NCBI GenBank assembly: GCA_910585465.1
Contig: CAJUEW010000001.1
Coordinates: forward strand, 1-64,000
Length of the DNA stretch: 64,000 bases
DNA from: an uncultured Lachnospiraceae bacterium
GTDB taxonomy: Bacteria > Bacillota > Clostridia > Lachnospirales > Lachnospiraceae
Direction: 5' to 3'
Numbering within the stretch: the first letter of the stretch is position 1; every line of letters starts with the position of its first letter. Positions 25,740 to 34,559 of this stretch are shown piece after piece. The position numbers and the translations under genes are program-made. The notes under the pieces were generated by a model. That model was not told the DNA's origin. It ran no database searches and saw only the letters and a list, made by a program, of their open reading frames with translations.

Positions 25740-26040
25740 TCGTTTTTTTATAGCTATATTCTGTTTTAAAATACCTGACATCCTCATCTTTTCTTTATTC
25801 TCCAAAAATTTCCGGATAAAAATTTTCCGCCGTAGTCTCCACCGCATATGCCATACGATTACCTGGAAGAACACTTTCCAGTGTAACCACAGCAAACCAT
25901 AAAGCTCTATATGAGTAACTGCTTCTTTCTCACTGTAGGAATAGGTAAGGTTTTCTACCTGGAATCCCGCCAAGCAAAATCTTTGCAGTCGCCTCCGGCG
26001 TCACAGAAACTAATAGACTATCCTGTTGCCATATTTTCTT
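25740..26040 (-). pseudogene. decayed coding region, family unknown
   Basis: Minus-strand frames hold protein-like pieces broken by frameshifts: LLVSVTPEATAKILLGGIPG, then QVENLTYSYSEKEAVTHIEL, then LWFAVVTLESVLPGNRMAYA continuing VETTAENFYPEIFGE and a stop. No frame spans the region and no start is visible. It lies between the His-rich gene and regulon promoter 4. I do not recognise the family. Confidence 0.45.
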
Positions 26041-26045
26041 CTTGA

Positions 26046-26390
26046 TTATACATTCTGTACTGCTTCCAGCGCCTTTGCGAACAGTTCATTCGCTCTCATG
26101 AATACTTTTACACCCTCTGCAATCCAGTCAGCTGCCTCTTCCTTTCCCATAGAACGAAGCTTCTCTCCCATATCCGCAAGTTCCTCCGCATGGTGACGGT
26201 TATGATCTGTCATGTAATCAAGCAGCACTGTTACCTCTTCCTTGCTCTCCTGCCCTTCTCCATGGATATGAGAATGACTGTGCACATGTTCATGCGTATG
26301 GGTATGGACGATGCCATCATGTGTATGTTCATGCGTATGATGATGTACATGAGTATGTTCATGTTCAAACTGTTCCTTATGTTGTTCCAT
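26046..26390 (-). CDS. histidine-rich protein, putative metal-binding
   Basis: A 114-residue protein. Residues about 8-48 are a His-rich tract (about 20 His, many as HTH or HEH repeats), a likely sink or carrier for Ni, Co or Zn. The C-terminal 60 residues (VTVLLDYMTDHNRHHAEELA onward) form a small helical domain with further His residues. The start at 26390 (MEQHKEQFEH) has GGAGG 7-8 bases upstream. No signal peptide, so it is cytoplasmic. It is the last gene after the importer genes 31593 to 26586, which is the main sequence clue that this importer carries a transition metal or metal complex. Confidence 0.8.
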   Translation of the reverse strand: MEQHKEQFEHEHTHVHHHTHEHTHDGIVHTHTHEHVHSHSHIHGEGQESKEEVTVLLDYMTDHNRHHAEELADMGEKLRSMGKEEAADWIAEGVKVFMRANELFAKALEAVQNV

Positions 26391-26585
26391 TTTCGTTTCC
26401 TCCATAAAATGTTTAGTAATAAAACGTATTATACTTTTATCAGACAGCTTCTTATAAACCGTCTAATAGAAGAATATTTCCAGTAATTTGAATCTCCCTT
26501 CTTCAAACATAAAACAGGCAAACACCCCTGTTTAAAGGCTGTTTGCCGTTCTGTTTTATGCCCTTTTTAATCGCAGCTTACCAGA

Positions 26586-28205
26586 TCAGTTCTTATCCAG
26601 ATCTGCGGTAATCTCATAATAATCACAGGGATGTGCAATAAGCCCTGTAACGCCTTCTCCGGATACTATGGACATTTTTAAATGTGATGCAAAGATAAAT
26701 CCGTTGTCATCCAGAATCGTCTGCACCATCTGCGTCGCCAGCTTTGCACGCTCTGCCTTGTCAAAGGTCCGGCTCATCTGCGCCTCCAGCGCCTCCAGCT
26801 GATCGCTGTGATAGCCGCCGCGGTTCTTGGAGGAAGCGTCCAGACAGTGGGTCGTGAAGAAGAACTCCGGATCTCCGGTAGGTGCGGTCACAAATGCACT
26901 GGCATAGATATCCCAGTCTCCGCTGGCGATGAAATCCAGATGGTTCGCCGTACAGTTCACCTGAATGTCGATACCAATCTCCTTCATGGACGCCTGAACG
27001 CTCTCTGCCAGCAGTGGAAGCTCCTGACGGCTCGGATAGGTCAGCCAGCGAAGCGTCAGCTTCTGCCCGTTCTTGTCCACATAACCGTCTCCATCCGTAT
27101 CTGTCCAACCTGCTTCTGCAAGAAGCGCTTTTGACGCTTCCAGATTAAATTCCTGTGCAGTCACAGTACTGTCCCCATAGGCGAAGCTTGCCGGGAACGG
27201 ACCCACTGCCGGGCTGCCGTTTCCATTCATAAGGACTTTGGTAAAATTTTCACGATCAATTGCGCCTGCGATGGCTTTCCTTACATTAGCATCCTGAAGC
27301 GCCTCTGTTTCATAATTCATCGCCCCAAAAAAGGAACGGGAAGTCTCACAGGATGAGATGCTGTAGGGTGCACTCTCAAACAGCGGCAGGCTTGCATACG
27401 GAAGCCCATAAGCGCCGTCCAGCTCTCCTGACTGCATGGCCATGGTCATGGTATCTCCGTCCGAAATCGTCTGTACATATATCGTGTCCAGCTTTGGCAT
27501 GCCGTTCCAGTAATTCTCGTTCTTTACCAGAGTAAGCCCCTTATCTGTCTCCACCTTTGTCGCCATGTACGGACCAGTGCCGGATACATTGCCGTCCTCT
27601 GTAATTCCTGCAGCCACATCAATAATGCATCCATACGGCTCTGCCAGATAGTTAATCAGCGCCGGAACAGATTCCTCTGTCCGGATAATCAGTGTCTGTC
27701 CCTCCGCGGTGATCTCCTGGATCTTCAGGTCTCCCCTGGCACGCTCGTGCACCTCAATCAGATGATCCAGACACTCTTTTACCGCCTGTGCGTCCATGGC
27801 ACGCCCACTGGTAAAGGTCACGCCGTCCCGCAGTGTAATCTCCCATGTATTCTCATCCACATTTTCATATTCGGTTGCCAGCCAGGGTTCCGGCTCCATG
27901 GCATCGGAATATTTGAACAGCGTCTCGCCGATCGCATAACGGATACACGCCCATCCGGAATATCCGTTGTGAGGATTCACGTCGGATTCATCGTTCTCCG
28001 CGTTGAATGTGGTATCTCCATAGTAAAACACCTTCTCTCCCTCTGCTGCAGGCGCCGAACCGCCGGATGCCTCCTGCGTGCCTCCCGCCGCATCATCAGC
28101 CGGCGCAGCCCCGGCATTACCGCCGCAGCCGGCCAGAAGCCCTGCAGCCATGGTCACTGCCAGCAGTGACACACCCAGTTTTTTCCGTAAACCTTTTTTC
28201 TTCAT
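26586..28205 (-). CDS. nickel/oligopeptide-type ABC substrate-binding lipoprotein
   Basis: A 539-residue SBP family 5 lipoprotein (OppA/DppA/NikA type). Lipobox LLAGC gives Cys27, then a Gly/Ala-rich linker. The family signature is seen in ENTWEITLRDGVTFTSGRAM and AQAVKECLDHLIE; later segments include FNLEASKALLAEAGWTDTDG and the YPSRQELPLLAESVQA lobe. It captures ligand outside the cell for the permeases and ATPases encoded upstream. NikA and DppA are not separable by eye, so substrate is open; the neighbouring His-rich gene favours a metal or chelate. Confidence 0.9.
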   Translation of the reverse strand: MKKKGLRKKLGVSLLAVTMAAGLLAGCGGNAGAAPADDAAGGTQEASGGSAPAAEGEKVFYYGDTTFNAENDESDVNPHNGYSGWACIRYAIGETLFKYSDAMEPEPWLATEYENVDENTWEITLRDGVTFTSGRAMDAQAVKECLDHLIEVHERARGDLKIQEITAEGQTLIIRTEESVPALINYLAEPYGCIIDVAAGITEDGNVSGTGPYMATKVETDKGLTLVKNENYWNGMPKLDTIYVQTISDGDTMTMAMQSGELDGAYGLPYASLPLFESAPYSISSCETSRSFFGAMNYETEALQDANVRKAIAGAIDRENFTKVLMNGNGSPAVGPFPASFAYGDSTVTAQEFNLEASKALLAEAGWTDTDGDGYVDKNGQKLTLRWLTYPSRQELPLLAESVQASMKEIGIDIQVNCTANHLDFIASGDWDIYASAFVTAPTGDPEFFFTTHCLDASSKNRGGYHSDQLEALEAQMSRTFDKAERAKLATQMVQTILDDNGFIFASHLKMSIVSGEGVTGLIAHPCDYYEITADLDKN

Positions 28206-28243
28206 TTTCCAATCCTGCCTCCAGTATTTCCATATATATTTAT

Positions 28244-28999
28244 CTAAAAGACCGAGTCCACCAGTATCTTTGTGTACTCCTCTTTGGGATGCTGAATCAC
28301 TTCATCAGGGATTCCCTTTTCCACAATCTGCCCCTGATACATGACCAGTACCCGGTCACAGAGCGCCTGTACCAACGCCAGATCGTGGCAGATCAGAAGC
28401 AGCGAGAGTCCCCTCTCCTTCTGAAGCTTCTTTAAAAGCTCCACAATCTGTTCCTGTACGGTTACATCCAGCGCGCTGGTCGCTTCGTCACAGATAATCA
28501 GTTTCGGTTCCGGCGCTAAAGCTCTAGCAATGGCTGCTCTCTGACACTGTCCCCCGCTGACTTCGTGGGGATAACGGGAAGCAAATTTCCGGTCAAGCTC
28601 CACCATGTCCAGAAGCTCATACATCCGCTCCTTTGCCTGAGTCCTGCTCATCCCCTGATTGCGCATGCTCTCCATGATCCCGTCTCCCAGAGAACACCTG
28701 GGATCAAAGGAATCCTGCGGCGTCTGAAAGACCATCTGAATCTTCCGGTACAGCTCCCTTTCTTTTTTCCCTTTCAGAAACAACGTCTCCTCTCCGTTCA
28801 GAAGTACACTGCCTGTATCCGGCGCTGTCAGATGCGTGATGATCTTCGCCGTAGTGCTTTTTCCGCAGCCGCTCTCCCCCACCAGTCCCAGACATTCTCC
28901 TCTCTGTACGTCAAAACTGATGTTATTTACCGCTGTAAAAGGGATCTTATTTTTATAAAAGGTTTTCTTCAGTTCCTTTACTTCCAGAATCTTCTCCAT
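28244..28999 (-). CDS. ABC transporter ATP-binding protein (NikE/OppF type)
   Basis: A 251-residue ATPase: Walker A GESGCGKST, Q-loop MVFQTPQDSFDPR, signature VSGGQCQR, Walker B LIICDEATSALD, H-loop LLICHDLALV. The C-terminal oligopeptide extension is short (IQHPKEEYTKILVDSVF). It pairs with the ATPase encoded 4 bases upstream to form the heterodimeric motor of the importer. Confidence 0.92.
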   Translation of the reverse strand: MEKILEVKELKKTFYKNKIPFTAVNNISFDVQRGECLGLVGESGCGKSTTAKIITHLTAPDTGSVLLNGEETLFLKGKKERELYRKIQMVFQTPQDSFDPRCSLGDGIMESMRNQGMSRTQAKERMYELLDMVELDRKFASRYPHEVSGGQCQRAAIARALAPEPKLIICDEATSALDVTVQEQIVELLKKLQKERGLSLLLICHDLALVQALCDRVLVMYQGQIVEKGIPDEVIQHPKEEYTKILVDSVF

Positions 29000-29003
29000 G
29001 GCC

Positions 29004-29795
29004 TCACCCTCTGTTAATGCGGAGCACGGCTCCGATCAGTTTCTTTGTATATTCTTTTTCCGGATGATGGATGATATCTCTGGTCTTCCCATATTCCACA
29101 AGCCGTCCCTGATACATGACGGCAATCTTATCCGCCATATATTCTACTACGCCGATATTATGCGTAATGATGACAATTCCTGTGTTGTACAGCTCCCGCA
29201 GCTTCATCATTTCCCGAACCACCTGCGCCTGCACGGTAACATCCAGTGCACTGGTAGGTTCATCCGCAAAGAGGAGATCCGGCTTCAGTACCATAGCCAT
29301 CATGATACCAACCCGCTGATTCATACCTCCGGACAGCTCGAAGGGATAGCTGTTCAGAATCCGGTCCCCGTCCTTCAGCCGCATCTTGTCAAAGAGCTCC
29401 AGCGCCCGCTGCCGTACTTCCTCCCGGCTCACCTTCTCATGCTGGGTCACGCTCTCATAAAGCTGGTCCCCGATACTCCGAATGGGACACAGCGACGCGC
29501 CGGTATTCTGAAAAATCATGCCCATGGCAGGACCCCGCATCTGCCGAAGCTCTTCCGTCTTCGTATCTATGACATTTTTTCCTTTATAATAAATATCACC
29601 CTTTGTCACAGCGCCGCTGTTCCCCAGAAGCCCCATGGCTGCTTTGATAACCGTACTCTTTCCGCTTCCGGACTCTCCGACGATCCCCAGGATTTCACCT
29701 GGCTCCAGTTGAAAAGACACATCCTGTACCACCGGCTTTGCATCATAGCTGATCTCCACATGCTGTACATCCAGTAATGGCTGCATATGACTCAC
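29004..29795 (-). CDS. ABC transporter ATP-binding protein (NikD/OppD type)
   Basis: A 263-residue ATPase: Walker A GESGSGKST, signature LSGGMNQR (the GGMNQR form typical of NikD/OppD), Walker B LLFADEPTSALD, H-loop VIITHNIGVV. It overlaps the permease stop by 4 bases (ATGA-type coupling). Motor subunit of the 26-31.6 kb importer. Confidence 0.92.
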   Translation of the reverse strand: MSHMQPLLDVQHVEISYDAKPVVQDVSFQLEPGEILGIVGESGSGKSTVIKAAMGLLGNSGAVTKGDIYYKGKNVIDTKTEELRQMRGPAMGMIFQNTGASLCPIRSIGDQLYESVTQHEKVSREEVRQRALELFDKMRLKDGDRILNSYPFELSGGMNQRVGIMMAMVLKPDLLFADEPTSALDVTVQAQVVREMMKLRELYNTGIVIITHNIGVVEYMADKIAVMYQGRLVEYGKTRDIIHHPEKEYTKKLIGAVLRINRG

Positions 29796-30652
29796 CTCTT
29801 TCTCTGTCTGGGATCCAGAATATCACGCACAGTATCCCCCGCAAGATTAAAAATCATAACCGTCAGAAAGATCGCCACACCCGGCGCCAGGATGACCCAG
29901 GGTGAGGTTTGAAGCATACTTCTTCCGTTACTCATCATGGAACCCCATTCTGCCGTTGGAGGCGCAGCGCCCAGCCCCAGGAAAGACAGGCCTGCAATCT
30001 CCATAATCATGGTTCCTATATCCAGCACGGCTGTAACCACTACGGGACCCGCAATATTCGGCACAATATGTTTGACAATCATCTTCAACGTACCGGACCC
30101 GGCCAGCTTTGCCGCCGCCATATACGGCATTGTTCGGATCGTCATAACCTGGCTCCGGGCAATTCTGGCATATTTGGGCCAGGAGATGCATGCCAGCGCA
30201 ATGACTGCATTCAGGATGCCTCCGCTCATGACGCTGGCCACTGCGATGGCAAATACCATTCCCGGAAAAGCCAGGAAAATATCAGACACTCTCATAAGGA
30301 AAGAATCCAGCTTCCCTCCATGATAGCCGCAGATGATTCCAACGGCACTGCCAATCACAGTGATCACCGCCACCAGAAGCAGTGCCGAAAAGATCGTGGA
30401 GCGGGATCCCATGATCACACGGGAAAGCATGTCCCGTCCGTACCGGTCCGTGCCCAGCGGATACTCTCCGCCCGGAGGCAGCAGTGCTCTTCCCAGATCC
30501 TGCTCATAGGGATCACAGGGGACAATCTGCGGCGCGAAGATCGCCATCAAAACAACCAGCACCGCAAGCGTACCAAACACAATCATCTTTAGTTTTGTAT
30601 GGTCTTTGATCAATTTCTGTTCACGCACTGTGATTTGCTTTTCTTCCATCAT
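29792..30652 (-). CDS. ABC transporter permease (NikC/OppC type)
   Basis: A 286-residue permease. N-terminal helix (MIVFGTLAVLVVLMAIFAP) then the conserved extracytoplasmic segment CDPYEQDLGRALLPPGGEYP with LGTDRYGRDMLSRV, four further helices and the EAA-like loop. The start at 30652 (ATGATG) overlaps the upstream permease stop and follows AGGGGGAAGC; the longer frame from 30820 reads through nikB-type coding sequence and is not real. Confidence 0.9.
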   Translation of the reverse strand: MMEEKQITVREQKLIKDHTKLKMIVFGTLAVLVVLMAIFAPQIVPCDPYEQDLGRALLPPGGEYPLGTDRYGRDMLSRVIMGSRSTIFSALLLVAVITVIGSAVGIICGYHGGKLDSFLMRVSDIFLAFPGMVFAIAVASVMSGGILNAVIALACISWPKYARIARSQVMTIRTMPYMAAAKLAGSGTLKMIVKHIVPNIAGPVVVTAVLDIGTMIMEIAGLSFLGLGAAPPTAEWGSMMSNGRSMLQTSPWVILAPGVAIFLTVMIFNLAGDTVRDILDPRQRKR

Positions 30653-31593
30653 GCTTCCCCCTGTCCTATCCGAATCCGTGGATCCAGATAATGATAGATA
30701 ATATCTGTAAAAAGGTTCACACATACATAGATGATCGCCATCCAGATCACATACACCTGAATCACCGGATAATCCCGCATGGTAATGGCGTCCACAGCCA
30801 TCTTGCCGACACCATCCCACATGAAGATGGACTCCACAATGGCCGTTCCTCCAAGAAGCGAGCCGATAGAAAGTGCCAGCAGTGTCACGATCGTCAGCAT
30901 GGAAGCACGCAATACGCTGAAATATAATATCCGTTTCTCACCCACACCTCTGGCTCTGGCTCCCTGCACATAATCCTTATTAAGCTCTTCCAGTACCGTC
31001 GCCCTCACCTGTCTCGTGTATTTGGACGCCATGGAAAGCGCCAGCGTCAGGGTCGGCAGGATCACGCTTTTCCACCCGGCCGTATTTCCCATGACCGGAA
31101 GCAGGTTCAGCTTCAGGGAGAAGAAATAGATCAGAAGCAGCGATACAAAAAAATTCGGAAGCGAATTCCCGATAAAACTCAAAAACCGTATCACATAATC
31201 CGTGATCTGATTCTGTTTCACTGCGGAAAAGATTCCCAGCGGTATGGATATAAAAACCGTCAGCAGAATAGATGTAACGGTCAGATAAATAGTCGCCGGA
31301 AGCTTTGATAAAAAGGTTGTAAATACAGGCTGTCCGGATACGAAGGACTCTCCCATATCTCCTCTTAAGACATTCAAAAGCCACATTACATACTGCTGCG
31401 GCAGGGGCTTGTCAAGTCCCAGTTCCGCACGGAGCACATCCTTCTCTTCCTCTGTCATCACACCGCCGGTATTGCTCTCCATCACGTCGATGGCATCAGC
31501 TGTTCCCGTATTCATCAGAAAGAAGGACAAAAGTGTGATCCCGAGCAGAATCGGGATCAGCTGAAGAAAACGCTTTGCTATGTATTTTTTCAT
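30649..31593 (-). CDS. ABC transporter permease (NikB/OppB type)
   Basis: A 314-residue permease with the family N terminus (KKYIAKRFLQLIPILLGITL), the ELGLDKPLPQQYVMWLLNVL segment with LRGDMGESFVSG, and six helices. First gene of the operon B-C-D-E-SBP-His-rich protein, transcribed from the regulon promoter at 31630-31676. Gene order differs from the second importer (SBP first), so the two operons are not a recent simple duplication. Confidence 0.92.
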   Translation of the reverse strand: MKKYIAKRFLQLIPILLGITLLSFFLMNTGTADAIDVMESNTGGVMTEEEKDVLRAELGLDKPLPQQYVMWLLNVLRGDMGESFVSGQPVFTTFLSKLPATIYLTVTSILLTVFISIPLGIFSAVKQNQITDYVIRFLSFIGNSLPNFFVSLLLIYFFSLKLNLLPVMGNTAGWKSVILPTLTLALSMASKYTRQVRATVLEELNKDYVQGARARGVGEKRILYFSVLRASMLTIVTLLALSIGSLLGGTAIVESIFMWDGVGKMAVDAITMRDYPVIQVYVIWMAIIYVCVNLFTDIIYHYLDPRIRIGQGEA

Positions 31594-31629
31594 TCGTTTC
31601 CACCTTATTTCCTCAAGTTTCTAATTTTT

Positions 31630-31676
31630 ATTATACAAAACATGAAATGATATACAACCCCGGTGAGGGGATTTTG
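31630..31676 (-). promoter_or_regulatory. regulon promoter 5 (GC box + -35/-10), importer operon 1
   Basis: GC box ATCCCCTCACCGGGG, -35 TTGTAT (31652-31657), 16 bases, -10 TATAAT (31630-31635), about 37 bases before the first permease gene. Confidence 0.8.
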
Positions 31677-31727
31677 GGACATTCTGTTTTATTATGCTGA
31701 TATTCTATTTTATTATGCTAAAATTAT

Positions 31728-32133
31728 TTATTTGCGCAGTTCTTTAGACAGCTGTACTTTTACCGTATTCCCGTCAAATGAGACTCTGTGATCTTCCGAA
31801 ATGCTTCAAAATTCGCCTCTGGTGTAAAACCCTTCATAACACTGCTTAAAAGCTGATGATCATAAGTATTTTCATACACGCCCACTGCCAGATGATACAT
31901 CTTTTAGATTCTGTAAAACAGTCAATTACGCCTGACTGTATGTCCGCAGAGCATCCTTTGATCTCGTCGAAAAGTACGGTAAGCGGAAGTACTGACAGAA
32001 TCGTATCATATTCTTCCGTATTCAGAAGCTTCGACGCTCTGTTTTCCACTTCCTCTCTGGATAGATATCCTGGGCATACCGTAATATGGATTCCCTGCTG
32101 AATTTTGCTTTTATCATAATAACTGCTACGAAA
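31728..32133 (-). pseudogene. frameshifted gene behind a regulon promoter, family unknown
   Basis: Pieces of one protein can be read by changing frame: QQGIHITVCPGYLSREEVEN onward to GVIDCFTESKR, then YHLAVGVYENTYDHQLLSSV with MKGFTPEANFEAF, then SFDGNTVKVQLSKELRK and a stop at 31728. At least two or three frameshifts break it. It stands directly behind regulon promoter 6, so a member of the regulon has been lost. I do not recognise the family. Confidence 0.6.
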
Positions 32134-32181
32134 GTTGTACTGGACAAAAAATAAACATACAACCCCGCCAGGGGGGTTCTA
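32134..32181 (-). promoter_or_regulatory. regulon promoter 6 (GC box + -35/-10), decayed gene
   Basis: GC box AACCCCCCTGGCGGGG, -35 TTGTAT (32157-32162), 17 bases, -10 TACAAC (32134-32139). It faces the frameshifted gene at 31728-32133. Confidence 0.72.
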
Positions 32182-32207
32182 TGCTCATTTCATTTTTTAT
32201 AAATATA

Positions 32208-33131
32208 TTACATATTGTTATATCCGAGCCTTTTTCTTATAAACTGCAGGAACCTGTCCGACCATTTGCCGGGCTTCCCGTCCCTTCTTCGGATATATCC
32301 AAAAATAGCCGGTTCCTCTTCTCCGTACAGTGATATCCCGGCATGTCCCAGAGCCTTTTCTCCATGGCTTAAATAATCCCCGCTGATATTTCCAAGATCC
32401 GTATTCCGAAGAAGCTCATTCATGACATAATCGCTGTTTGTCACTACAGACACCTTCATATTAGACTTTTTTTCTTTTTCCTGAATAAATAAATCCCAGT
32501 ACCGGTTCAGAGTAAACTCGTCCTCATAGCATTGCACCAGCCGCACTTCTTCCATCGGAATCTCTTCTATCCGCTTTTTTTCTGCCATGGGATTATGTGC
32601 TCCAAAATACAGCATGGCTTTCGTTCTTTTCAGCTCATGAAATTCCAGATGGCTCCGCTCCAGCTTATATTGAAAGGAGGATATCTGCGGCTCCATCATA
32701 TAGATAAACCCGATATCGTCCTTTTCCTCCGCGCATCTGAAAATAATATCCTCCGTACTGGCTGTTATAATACGAAAGCACACATCCTCATCCTTGTTTT
32801 CATTATAAAATTCCACAAAGCTTGCCGCCATCCAGGAGCTGGGATTACAGGAAACTAAAAGCTCCTCCCCCTTATCCATCCGGGCAAAATCCGCAAGCTG
32901 CTGCACGCTGTCAATGGCTCTGCGCGCATAATCATATATATGCCTTCCTCTTCCGGTAAGCTGAATCCCCCGGTTCTGCCGGATAAAAAGCTCAAATCCA
33001 AGCTCCTCCTCCAGAGATTTGATTACCTTGCTTACATTAGGCTGCGTTGTATACAGTGCATCCGCGGCTTTGCTGAAAGACTGCAGCTCCGCACATACAA
33101 TCAGAAACTGCAGCTGTTTCATCTCAATCAT
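32208..33131 (-). CDS. LysR-family transcriptional regulator
   Basis: A 307-residue LysR regulator. N-terminal winged helix: MKQLQFLIVCAELQSFSKAA, then ALYTTQPNVSKVIKSLEEEL and GFELFIRQNRGIQLTGRG, followed by a linker helix and a diverged ligand-binding domain. It follows methyltransferase 2 by 6 bases, so both are probably transcribed from regulon promoter 2. It is the only regulator inside the 24-40 kb regulon and is therefore the first candidate to read the GC box, though the box does not look like a plain T-N11-A LysR site. Confidence 0.88.
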   Translation of the reverse strand: MIEMKQLQFLIVCAELQSFSKAADALYTTQPNVSKVIKSLEEELGFELFIRQNRGIQLTGRGRHIYDYARRAIDSVQQLADFARMDKGEELLVSCNPSSWMAASFVEFYNENKDEDVCFRIITASTEDIIFRCAEEKDDIGFIYMMEPQISSFQYKLERSHLEFHELKRTKAMLYFGAHNPMAEKKRIEEIPMEEVRLVQCYEDEFTLNRYWDLFIQEKEKKSNMKVSVVTNSDYVMNELLRNTDLGNISGDYLSHGEKALGHAGISLYGEEEPAIFGYIRRRDGKPGKWSDRFLQFIRKRLGYNNM

Positions 33132-33137
33132 AACAGA

Positions 33138-33887
33138 CTATCCTTTTACCGCGCTGACCAGGAACATGGGCGTGGAGGCATAATTTACCTTTTCCGTCTG
33201 ATCCCATACCCGTTTCCAGACCTGTTCATCCGCCTGTACTTTTCCTGCGGCATAATCTTTAAGAATCTCCAGATCCCACGCCGGACGCATAGTCCGGCTC
33301 ATGGGAACCTGTCTTGCAATCTCTTCCATCGCGTCAATATCGGTACAGGTGTAATGATCTTCCACCTGAAGCGTCTCCACCTGCTTACGGTCTGCCTCAT
33401 ATTCTCTGCGCTTTTTCTCATCAAACAGATGATGATACCAGTTCGCATCAAAATTCAGAAGCCTTCCCCCTTCCTTCAGCACCCTCATCCATTCGGAATA
33501 TGCCTTCTGCGGCTCCTCCAGATTCCAGGTCAGATTACGGGAAATCACGACATCAAACGTTCCGTCCGGAAAATCCAGCTTCTGGGCATCCATACGAAAA
33601 AAATGAATTCTGTCCGCCAGCCAGCCCGCGTTTTTCCTCGCCTGTGAAAGCATTGCCTCCGTATAATCCACAGCCGTCACATCATAGCCTTCCTTTGCCA
33701 GAAGAATCGCAAAAAAACCAGGGCCTGTTCCCACATCCAGAATCTTCAGATTCCGCTCTTTGGGCAGATGGCTTTCGATCTCCCGGAACCATACCTGATC
33801 CTGTCCTGTAGCCAGCTCATGCTGATTTACCTGAGAATAGCCTTCTGCCCTTCCTGTCCAATAATGTTCAATTTTTGATAATATCAT
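33138..33887 (-). CDS. class I SAM-dependent methyltransferase (paralogue 2)
   Basis: A 249-residue methyltransferase: motif I ILDVGTGPGFFAILLAKEG, motif II VTAVDYTEAMLSQARKNA, then RMDAQKLDFPDGTFDVVISR, NLEEPQKAYSEWMRVLKEGG. Nearly every block matches the paralogue at 23875-24585. The start at 33887 (MILSKIEHYW) is required because the -10 element covers 33922-33927, which rules out the longer frame from 33923. The transcript leader is only about 30 bases. Substrate unknown; co-regulation with importers suggests a ligand or its carrier is methylated. Confidence 0.87.
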   Translation of the reverse strand: MILSKIEHYWTGRAEGYSQVNQHELATGQDQVWFREIESHLPKERNLKILDVGTGPGFFAILLAKEGYDVTAVDYTEAMLSQARKNAGWLADRIHFFRMDAQKLDFPDGTFDVVISRNLTWNLEEPQKAYSEWMRVLKEGGRLLNFDANWYHHLFDEKKRREYEADRKQVETLQVEDHYTCTDIDAMEEIARQVPMSRTMRPAWDLEILKDYAAGKVQADEQVWKRVWDQTEKVNYASTPMFLVSAVKG

Positions 33888-33921
33888 ACCCCTTACCCCC
33901 GGTTCTCTATTCCTTAGTTTC

Positions 33922-33969
33922 ACCTTATCATAAGGTTATTTTTTTCACAAGCCGGGTGGGGGGTTATTT
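33922..33969 (-). promoter_or_regulatory. regulon promoter 2 (GC box + -35/-10), methyltransferase 2 and lysR
   Basis: GC box AACCCCCCACCCGGC, -35 TTGTGA (33945-33950), 17 bases, -10 TAAGGT (33922-33927). Confidence 0.8.
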
Positions 33970-34068
33970 TTTTAATTATTTATACAGCCGGCTGTCAATC
34001 CAGACACGCCTGTTCTCTAAATTTCTGTCGGCCATTGTACATTTCCATGCTCCCTTTCTTTTTAACGG

Positions 34069-34425
34069 TTATCCTTTACTTGACCAAATTACTTTATTTC
34101 CAAACAACACCCTTTCAATCAGCTCTATATTGATAGAAGCTTCATAATATCCCTCATTAAAAAACGGAGACACAAGCACCTTTCGTCCGCTAATGTATAA
34201 TACACTGCCATCCTGCTTATATTTCCAGCCACGAAGTGCCATTCCAGATTCTACGGTTTCTATTTGCAACTTTAAATTCTGACCGTTTACAGATGCTGTG
34301 CAATACACCTGTTCTCCGTCAATGGGTTCGCCGATAACATAGAGCTTTGCCGCAAATCCCAACACAATAACCAGCAGTACCCCGGCGATTATCACTGCAC
34401 TTTTTTTATACCCAGTCTTCTTCAT
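34069..34425 (-). CDS. small membrane-anchored protein of unknown function
   Basis: A 118-residue protein starting MKKTGYKKSAVIIAGVLLVI with one N-terminal membrane helix, so the rest is likely outside. The remainder (GEPIDGEQVYCTASVNGQNL, GMALRGWKYKQDGSVLYISG, then KVLVSPFFNEGYYEASINIE) looks like a small beta-rich domain. The start at 34425 follows GGAAAGG; the frame opens earlier but without a site. I do not recognise a family. It lies between regulon promoter 2 and a stretch of gene fragments. Confidence 0.55.
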   Translation of the reverse strand: MKKTGYKKSAVIIAGVLLVIVLGFAAKLYVIGEPIDGEQVYCTASVNGQNLKLQIETVESGMALRGWKYKQDGSVLYISGRKVLVSPFFNEGYYEASINIELIERVLFGNKVIWSSKG

Positions 34426-34559
34426 ATAATTACCTTTCCGGTTCCTATTCTCCAACATCGTGCTTCTACTGCGCAGTTTCCCACAGCTCCATGTCTCCGG
34501 GCAAATAGTTTTCCTAATCACGACTATAAGCAAAATTGCCATGCTGTACATCAGTCAAT

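Noticed and set aside
26220..26400. Tandem DNA repeat (CATGTG/CATGAG-like units)
   Set aside because: The repetition simply encodes the His-rich tract of the gene at 26046-26390.
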